From: Phoronis ovalis
Taxonomy: Eukaryota; Phoronida; Phoronidae
NCBI GenBank assembly: GCA_028565635.1
Contig: JAOXYB010010789.1
Location: 1 to 19,897 of the forward strand
Reading direction: 5' to 3'
DNA length: 19,897 nt
The notes beneath the pieces were generated by a model. It was given only the letters and a program-made list of their open reading frames with translations. It did not search any database and had not been told where the DNA came from. This document shows, one piece after another, positions 17,701 through 19,897 of the stretch (its first letter is position 1; every line of letters starts with the position of its first letter). Both the position numbers and the translations under genes were made by a program.

Positions 17701-19259
17701 TTTTAAAATTGGCAACTATTGATATTACAAAACTTGAAGCAGAAAAACTCACAGCTGAAAATCTGTCAAAATAATTCCCTTTTGTATGCATTTATTTTAA
17801 TATAACTTCTAATCAACTATGTTGATTACTGCACAGTGCATATCACACTGAACAGTTCATCAACTTGTGTAACAGAGCAAAGGACTTCTTCCAATTATCA
17901 AAATAGATGAACCAATTCAAAATCTGGTAATATTTTCCTAAGCTTATGATGTAAGGGGACTATCTAATGCTTGATAGATGCAAATTTAGGGAATGTGTTG
18001 TTTTGGTAAGACTACCTAAGTATGCCTGCTATTCAATTATTGCAGCATCTTCATAATTAGGGTTGCTCCTATAAGGGAGCAAGCCTATTGGTTTTGTATG
18101 ATTTCTTTCTTCTTTTTCTTTTTCCAATTTTCAGCAAGCTATATCTCGAAGACGGTTACACCTAGGAACTTCATATTTGATGTATGACATCCCTGGGGTA
18201 GGCCATTGTTGACCTTGAGGTCAAAAGGTTATTTGAAGGTCAAAGGTCAACTTTTGAAAAAAAAAATTAAATGATTGTATTCAGTTATAATGAAGTATTT
18301 TAGATGATCTTTGAGAAGATTTCAGTACTAAAAGGTTTCGTGTTTATTTTTTTGGCATCTTTTCACTTAATTTATTGATAGTCCAAAATTCACTAAGCCA
18401 CATCTCGAAGTCTGTTGTAGTTAAGGACATGGTATTTGAGGTTTGACATCCCCAGGGTAGGCCATTGCTGACCTTGGGGTCAAAAGGTCATTTACGGGTC
18501 AAGGTGAAAATTCTAAAATGATTTTGAAAGGTAATTTGGAGGTCGTTTAACGTTCATAAAAGCCAATATGAGCAACCCTGCCTTTGCTAAAAGGCTATCT
18601 AGTTCAGGAATAAAACTCTCCATGAAAACACTGTAGATCACAAAACAGCCTCAGGGTAAATATATTGTACTGTAACTTTCAGAGACTATACCTATAGATT
18701 ATAGTATGTATTATCAAGCAAGGTGCAAGCTATATTATACATGGGATTGGCACTTGTAAGCACACCATTTGAAAAGCCAATGGCCCGATAACTAACAAGA
18801 TTTAGAGCTATGCTCAAAGTCTCTAATGGTATATTCACAGAAACAACTGAACAGTTACAGTATCCCAAAGTCACTGTGCCATTTGTTACTAATTTCACAC
18901 GCATACTTCTTGCATGTCATGTCTTTACCTATGATTTTCTCTTGGCATATCACTTTTTTTTTGGTTTACAGTGTTTTAATTGCCAGTACTTATCCCTTCA
19001 ACGTAGTCTTTATCCTTAGGATATGAAAGGAAATTAGTTAGAGAATATCTTGGGAGTTTATTAAGATTACATGAATCCGAGAAAAACTTATAATAACATA
19101 CCTCTGATGTTTAGAACAAAGTTAGTCCAACTGTCTATTTCACCAGCATCATTTTTGGCTCGACAGGAATACACACCATTGTCAGCAGCAGTGGCAAGTG
19201 TGATGCGTAATCTGTCAGCAGTTGGGCGGGACTTTTGGGCAGCTTCTGTTTGAAAAATT
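5172..19259 (-). CDS. PTK7: Inactive tyrosine-protein kinase 7 (Wnt/PCP co-receptor), partial, 15 exons
   Basis: PTK7 is a plasma-membrane receptor-like pseudokinase. It acts as a co-receptor in planar cell polarity and Wnt signalling and as an adhesion protein. Exons in transcription order: 19102-19259, 16557-16704, 15540-15670, 12607-12736, 11464-11630, 11022-11158, 10672-10828, 10144-10289, 8984-9101, 8594-8745, 8103-8223, 7443-7655, 6874-7101, 6300-6532, 5172-5747. They sum to 2815 nt, about 937 residues to the TGA at 5172-5174, with all phases consistent. Human PTK7 has 1070 residues and seven Ig domains, so the signal peptide, Ig1 and half of Ig2 lie past 19897. Diagnostic features are EKLKF-like KKLKFKPVP in Ig6, FEPRLEV in Ig4, AVAYLALVIGL in the TM segment, GDLKQFL, HKDLAARN, SLGLSKD in place of DFG, PLRW, TKSDVWAYGIFVWEM and PKDRPSFSEIA. 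Identification is from family knowledge; no search was run. Confidence 0.96.
5535..5543 (-). other. Degenerate DFG motif (SLG) of PTK7
   Basis: In the context KISSLGLSKD, serine stands where active kinases have the DFG aspartate and leucine where they have phenylalanine. This is the hallmark of the PTK7/Otk pseudokinases. Confidence 0.93.
5748..6299 (-). other. PTK7 intron, nothing recognised except a C10 tract
   Basis: A 552-bp intron. It contains a run of ten C (6152-6161), which stands out in this AT-rich setting. Nothing else was recognised. Confidence 0.7.
6152..6161. repeat. C10 homopolymer
   Basis: Ten consecutive cytosines in the intron between the kinase N-lobe and C-lobe exons. 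Such a run tends to vary in length and to be misread by sequencers. Confidence 0.9.
6300..6532 (-). CDS. PTK7: PTK7 exon: pseudokinase N-lobe
   Basis: The acceptor is TGCAG and the donor is GTAAGT. It enters with two bases that complete the second glycine-loop glycine and ends exactly at a tryptophan before GDLKQFL. The joined loop reads LGKGMFGEV, a complete GxGxFG motif. The beta-3 lysine is in VVIK (6450-6452), and the alpha-C glutamate lies in FRHEMDMF. EYLDW is the hinge region. The match to human FGEVFLAKA...ETLVLVKSL...LDFRRELEMF is strong. Confidence 0.96.
6533..6873 (-). other. PTK7 intron, nothing recognised
   Basis: A 341-bp intron that splits the glycine-loop codon. No repeat or other gene was seen. 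Confidence 0.7.
6874..7101 (-). CDS. PTK7: PTK7 exon: serine-rich juxtamembrane linker
   Basis: Seventy-five full codons plus split ends. It encodes a low-complexity cytoplasmic linker with alternating serine and histidine (SSLHSHSSQSHGS), a basic SRKRESYNNLKFPRH stretch and the start of the kinase, VAKLG. The reading frame past the donor would give a short tail in the intron and is not coding. The linker is poorly conserved in the family, so its assignment rests on splice phase and the kinase join. Confidence 0.9.
7102..7442 (-). other. PTK7 intron, nothing recognised
   Basis: A 341-bp intron, the same length as its downstream neighbour at 6533-6873. It includes a TTTA-rich patch near 7127-7140. 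No other feature was seen. Confidence 0.7.
7443..7655 (-). CDS. PTK7: PTK7 exon: stalk and transmembrane helix
   Basis: Seventy full codons. An acidic, glycine- and serine-rich stalk (GDGVHDGSMQNGKSDSPGE) precedes a hydrophobic segment encoded at about 7486-7554 (AVCSAVAYLALVIGLTICC). A strongly basic stop-transfer sequence, RIARKRKRK, follows. The AVAY...GL pattern matches the human PTK7 transmembrane region. The donor is G|GTAAAG. Confidence 0.95.
7656..8102 (-). other. PTK7 intron, nothing recognised
   Basis: A 447-bp intron separating the last Ig domain from the stalk exon. No coding, repeat or transposon signal. Confidence 0.7.
8103..8223 (-). CDS. PTK7: PTK7 exon: Ig7 C-terminal half
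   Basis: Forty codons plus one base. It encodes VYSNGSLFFHEVHRTDSGEY, then the second Ig cysteine in GCIAGNSWG. This aligns with the human IFQNGSLVIHDV...CIAGNS segment. This exon is absent from simple long-ORF scans because its frame is short. Confidence 0.95.
8224..8593 (-). other. PTK7 intron inside Ig7, weak 5' splice site
   Basis: A 370-bp intron. The donor at its upstream end is AAG|GTCTGT, which departs from the GTRAGT consensus at +3 and +4. If retained, the frame stays open for about 17 codons before a stop in the codon at 8534-8536. Confidence 0.75.
8594..8745 (-). CDS. PTK7: PTK7 exon: Ig7 N-terminal half
   Basis: Two bases plus 50 codons. It encodes KPSFAVKPANTTAYEGYS, the first Ig cysteine (LHCVAT) and the core tryptophan (IRWVK). 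GDPQPAIRW corresponds to GDPKPLIQW of human PTK7. An NTT N-glycosylation sequon is present. The end at NRMK aligns with the human PRMH/IFQNGS boundary. Confidence 0.94.
8984..9101 (-). CDS. PTK7: PTK7 exon: Ig6 C-terminal half
   Basis: Thirty-nine codons plus one base, with donor GTAAGT. It encodes DSSGELTFNNVQYSDAGQYS, then CVAVGG and the G-strand ATIQVSVV. The DAGxYxC motif marks the end of an I-set Ig domain. Confidence 0.95.
9380..9857. mobile_element. MITE-like DNA transposon with ~70-bp terminal inverted repeats
   Basis: The left arm 9380-9452 and right arm 9788-9857 are inverted copies of each other. Both begin CCACCCAGGTCCTAAGGCAG reading inward. They differ at one substitution (A/G at the GGGTxGAT position), a three-base A-run length change and a base near the inner edge. 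Each arm contains CCTTTTTACC twice. The 335-bp interior is AT-rich and non-coding, with TTA/TAA runs. There is no transposase, so it is non-autonomous. I could not define a target-site duplication or superfamily. Confidence 0.88.
9871..9918. repeat. Perfect 24-bp tandem duplication
   Basis: The unit begins ATAAGGAAATACATATAACA. It occurs at 9871-9894 and again at 9895-9918 without mismatch. It lies 13 bp outside the right MITE end. Confidence 0.95.
10144..10289 (-). CDS. PTK7: PTK7 exon: Ig6 N-terminal half
   Basis: Two bases plus 48 codons; the donor is CAG|GTGAGA. With the previous exon it opens KKLKFKPVP, matching EKLKFTPPP of human PTK7. The first cysteine is in KIHCIA and the tryptophan in VKWLK. 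A GGTTTGAATCC just outside it resembles a Pol III B-box but is not a tRNA. Confidence 0.95.
10290..10671 (-). other. PTK7 intron, nothing recognised
   Basis: A 382-bp phase-1 intron between Ig5 and Ig6. No additional feature was seen. Confidence 0.7.
10672..10828 (-). CDS. PTK7: PTK7 exon: Ig5 C-terminal half
   Basis: Fifty-two codons plus one base; the donor is A|GTATGT. It encodes DRTGRLTITSVRLSDQGYYS, then CRINTSGHNPTTTQPAQLKV. The threonine-rich insert between the F and G strands is longer than in human PTK7. An NTS sequon is present. Confidence 0.94.
11022..11158 (-). CDS. PTK7: PTK7 exon: Ig5 N-terminal half
   Basis: Two bases plus 45 codons; the donor is GTGAGT. It encodes PPIIIANPIAQSVDEDKEAM, then the first cysteine in FECQY and the tryptophan in ITWLKEL. 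It corresponds to the human SWLKKPQDSQLEEGK region. It has no long ORF of its own and was found from splice sites and frame. Confidence 0.92.
11159..11463 (-). other. PTK7 intron, nothing recognised
   Basis: A 305-bp phase-1 intron between Ig4 and Ig5. No further feature was seen. Confidence 0.7.
11464..11630 (-). CDS. PTK7: PTK7 exon: Ig4 C-terminal half
   Basis: One entry base, 55 codons and one exit base. It starts at the core tryptophan (WEGPTG, human WWEHAG) and runs through RIFVHNSKLVISN, EDRGNYTC and VVSNMAGEKRKHLSLIVS. The SNMAGEKR stretch matches human AANLAGQRR. An NYT sequon overlaps the second cysteine. Confidence 0.95.
11631..12606 (-). other. PTK7 intron inside Ig4, nothing recognised
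   Basis: A 976-bp AT-rich intron. I see no transposon termini, RNA gene or coding segment. Confidence 0.65.
12607..12736 (-). CDS. PTK7: PTK7 exon: Ig4 N-terminal half
   Basis: Two bases, 42 codons, two bases. It encodes DSFEPRLEVNKPTIVANGQR, then FEATCYPPDGIPAPTQ. This matches the human LFEPRVF...VTCLPPKGLPEP block closely, including the CxPPxGxP loop specific to this domain. It anchors the numbering of the other Ig domains. Confidence 0.96.
12737..15539 (-). other. Large PTK7 intron with an 18-bp minisatellite
   Basis: A 2803-bp phase-1 intron between Ig3 and Ig4, the longest in the window. Apart from the minisatellite at 14305-14394 I recognise nothing. It is uniformly AT-rich, has no open frame of note, and shows no inverted or direct repeat pair that I could detect by eye. 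Confidence 0.65.
14305..14394. repeat. 18-bp minisatellite, five units
   Basis: GTATCA recurs at 14305, 14323, 14341, 14359 and 14377, exactly 18 bp apart. The consensus unit is GTATCAAATGTTTATCCA. Units differ at a few positions, and a degenerate sixth unit probably precedes at about 14287. Because 18 is a multiple of three, one + frame reads as VSNVYP-type hexapeptides, but there is no start codon or gene context. Confidence 0.92.
15540..15670 (-). CDS. PTK7: PTK7 exon: Ig3 C-terminal half
   Basis: One base, 43 codons, one base; the donor is GTGAGT. It encodes WTIFPNGSLAFNSVRPRDAG followed by TYKCIGMNSNGPAQPF. This aligns with human ATVFANGSLLLTQVRPRNAGIYRCIG, which identifies the domain as Ig3. 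It has no long ORF of its own and was found by homology and splice sites. Confidence 0.95.
15671..16556 (-). other. PTK7 intron inside Ig3
   Basis: An 886-bp intron. A perfect CATTCAC-TG-GTGAATG palindrome sits near 16255-16270, amid several GGTGAAT repeats up to about 16310. A + strand open frame at 16312-16602 overlaps the coding exon antisense and is not credible as a gene. Confidence 0.65.
16557..16704 (-). CDS. PTK7: PTK7 exon: Ig3 N-terminal half
   Basis: Two bases, 48 codons, two bases; the donor is AG|GTGGGT. It encodes DLTSFNDTLLVTKNSPARLN, then the first cysteine (CNF) and the tryptophan (TDWYYG). Three sequons (NDT, NTT and, across the join, NGS) suggest heavy glycosylation of this domain. 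Confidence 0.93.
16735..16750. repeat. (AT)8 microsatellite
   Basis: An uninterrupted AT dinucleotide run 31 bp upstream, on the minus strand, of the Ig3 exon acceptor. Its length may vary between individuals. Confidence 0.9.
18142..18532 (+). repeat. Two diverged core repeats within the Helentron-like element
   Basis: The blocks around 18142-18249 and 18401-18507 share ATCTCGAAG, a (T)TGACATCCC(C/T)xGGGTAGGCCATTG section and TGACCTTGxGGTCAAAAGGT, in the same order and orientation, about 259 bp apart. Both end in AGGTCA-type half-sites. They look like ancient duplicates of one core. Confidence 0.8.
18237..18249 (+). promoter_or_regulatory. DR1-type nuclear-receptor motif
   Basis: AGGTCA-A-AGGTCA is a perfect direct repeat with one-base spacing, the known consensus for RXR heterodimers and HNF4-type receptors. 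It lies inside the mobile element, as do everted half-sites at 18210-18223 and a DR2-like pair at 18477-18490. Binding is not shown. Confidence 0.55.
19102..19259 (-). CDS. PTK7: PTK7 exon: Ig2 C-terminal half, first exon in window
   Basis: One entry base, 52 codons, one exit base; the acceptor is TTTTGTAG and the donor is G|GTATGT. It encodes IFQTEAAQKSRPTADRLRIT, then DNGVYSCRAKNDAG and TNFVLNIR. It is the C-terminal half of an Ig domain. By counting back from the securely matched Ig3 it should be Ig2, although its ending also resembles Ig1 of human PTK7. The preceding exon is beyond the window. Confidence 0.9.
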
Positions 19260-19407
19260 CTACAAAAAAAAAACAACAGTGATATCAAAGGAAAAAAAAT
19301 TAACAGAAGCATGAATTAGTGTAAAAAAAATTATAACTTATTATTTTTTTAACAAAGATGTAATGAACATTTGAGTAATTTAAAGTGAAACCAATTAACA
19401 TAATATT

Positions 19408-19488
19408 AACTAGATAGCCTTTTAGCAGAGGCAGGGTTGCTCATATTGGCTTTTATGAACGTTAAATGGCCTCCAAATTACCTTTCAA
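19408..19488 (-). mobile_element. 81-bp inverted copy of the Helentron-like 3' end
   Basis: The reverse complement matches 18524-18604 with three differences in 81 bp, all transitions. It includes the subterminal inverted repeat, the hairpin (19417-19432, one stem mismatch) and the CTAG-TT end. Homology stops exactly after TT on one side and abruptly at 19488 on the other, so it is a truncated 3' fragment. Confidence 0.93.
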
Positions 19489-19879
19489 CAAGGGGGCAGA
19501 AAGGTAGTAAACTACGTTGCTTTTTGGATATTTTTCATACGCAGAGTCATTCAGACTTTCCTTATACCATGCGAAAATGACCCACATCCTCTATACCCAA
19601 AATAGAGGGCATGTACACAATATCTTCTAAATTGAGCTATGAAAACTGGAATCCTCTGCACCTGAATGTGGACATACTCCAGCGGATTATGTCAATGCAT
19701 CAGTGATTATTAAGTGATCCCCCGGGCAACTAAATCAATGGTACCTAAAGGCTTGTTCCCATTGTTAAGCGCGCTCAACTTGGTGGCTTAAATAAAGCCC
19801 TCAAAAAATAAAGTATGCACGTTTCCCGTTCCCACTACAAAATTCAAAGCGCGATTAAAGCCTACCGGGACATTTCTCC

Positions 19880-19887
19880 TGACGTCA
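19880..19887. promoter_or_regulatory. TGACGTCA palindrome (CRE-like)
   Basis: A full-length cAMP-response-element palindrome in the CpG-richer intron segment at the right edge. One octamer can occur by chance, and no promoter context is visible. Confidence 0.3.
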
Positions 19888-19897
19888 TTTGACACAC

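Larger units (their letters stand above)
18059..18602 (+). mobile_element. Helentron-like non-autonomous rolling-circle element (HINE type)
   Basis: The 5' end AGGGTTGCTC (18059-18068) is inverted at a subterminal 3' position, GAGCAACCCT (18570-18579). A GCCTTT-GCTA-AAAGGC hairpin (18580-18595) follows immediately, and the end is CTAG (18599-18602). TT precedes the 5' end and TT follows the 3' end. Asymmetric terminal inverted repeats, a 3' stem-loop, a CTRR-type end and insertion at TT are known Helentron traits. A 5' subterminal palindrome lies at 18063-18082. Inside are a CT-rich tract and two diverged core repeats starting near 18142 and 18401. No Rep-helicase frame is present. The 3' terminus is supported by a second copy ending at the same base. 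Confidence 0.75.
16705..19101 (-). other. PTK7 intron carrying a Helentron-like element
   Basis: A 2397-bp phase-1 intron between Ig2 and Ig3. It holds an (AT)8 run next to the acceptor and the element at 18059-18602. Nothing was recognised in 16760-18058 or in 18605-19101; small open frames there lack any family signature. Confidence 0.7.
19260..19897 (-). other. PTK7 intron (partial) with a repeat end and CpG-richer unknown sequence
   Basis: The intron runs off the right edge. It holds the Helentron-end fragment at 19408-19488. From about 19489 the sequence has more GC and CpG than the rest of the window, with AGCGCGC, CCCCCGGG and AAAGCGCGATT. No coding potential was recognised. It may be another transposon, but I see no termini. 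Confidence 0.6.

Noticed and set aside
18692-19026. Small open frames on both strands between the Helentron-like element and the Ig2 exon
   Set aside because: They are 66-70 codons, overlap one another in opposite frames, and have no conserved motif or splice support.
1-19897. CRISPR array, prophage, operon or toxin-antitoxin system
   Set aside because: The window is eukaryotic. Repeats are few, unspaced or transposon-derived, and no prokaryotic gene is present.

Overview
This window is metazoan nuclear DNA. It is AT-rich, carries intron-split genes with GT-AG junctions, and has interspersed transposon remnants. Two conserved protein genes can be reconstructed exon by exon, and they converge tail to tail. 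The species cannot be fixed from sequence. The mix of a LINE relic, a Helentron-like element and a long-TIR MITE, together with invertebrate-sized introns, would fit a spiralian such as a mollusc, but that is a guess.

Left part (1 to about 4.15 kb, + strand): the last five coding exons (989-3660) of POLR1C, the alpha-like RPAC1/AC40 subunit shared by RNA polymerases I and III. About 222 residues are present. The first ~120-125 lie upstream of the window. The leading intron carries a frameshifted LINE reverse-transcriptase relic on the minus strand. Another intron holds a near-perfect 80-nt hairpin.

Middle and right part (about 4.14 kb to 19.26 kb, - strand): fifteen coding exons of PTK7 (colon carcinoma kinase-4 / off-track family), a Wnt and planar-cell-polarity co-receptor with a pseudokinase domain. 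About 937 residues can be assembled with every intron phase consistent. They cover half of one Ig domain, five complete Ig domains, the transmembrane segment, a serine-rich juxtamembrane linker and the whole pseudokinase to the stop. The signal peptide, Ig1 and half of Ig2 lie beyond the right edge. Introns are short (0.2-0.6 kb) at the kinase end and long (up to 2.8 kb) at the Ig end.

Mobile and repeated DNA in the PTK7 introns: a 478-bp MITE with ~70-bp terminal inverted repeats (9380-9857) next to a 24-bp tandem duplication; an 18-bp minisatellite (14305-14394); a 544-bp Helentron-like element (18059-18602) containing nuclear-receptor-type half-sites; and an 81-bp inverted copy of that element's 3' end (19408-19488), so that the pair flanks a PTK7 exon.

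The two genes share no biochemical pathway. Their link is positional. Their poly(A) signals lie 17 bp apart in one imperfect palindrome, and the human orthologues are both on 6p21.1, so the linkage may be ancient. I see no bacterial-type system, CRISPR array or RNA gene. The most notable items are the Helentron-like element and the inverted repeats around an exon, the POLR1C intronic hairpin, the intron-phase pattern of the Ig domains, and a pseudokinase with intact ATP-site motifs but a lost DFG aspartate.
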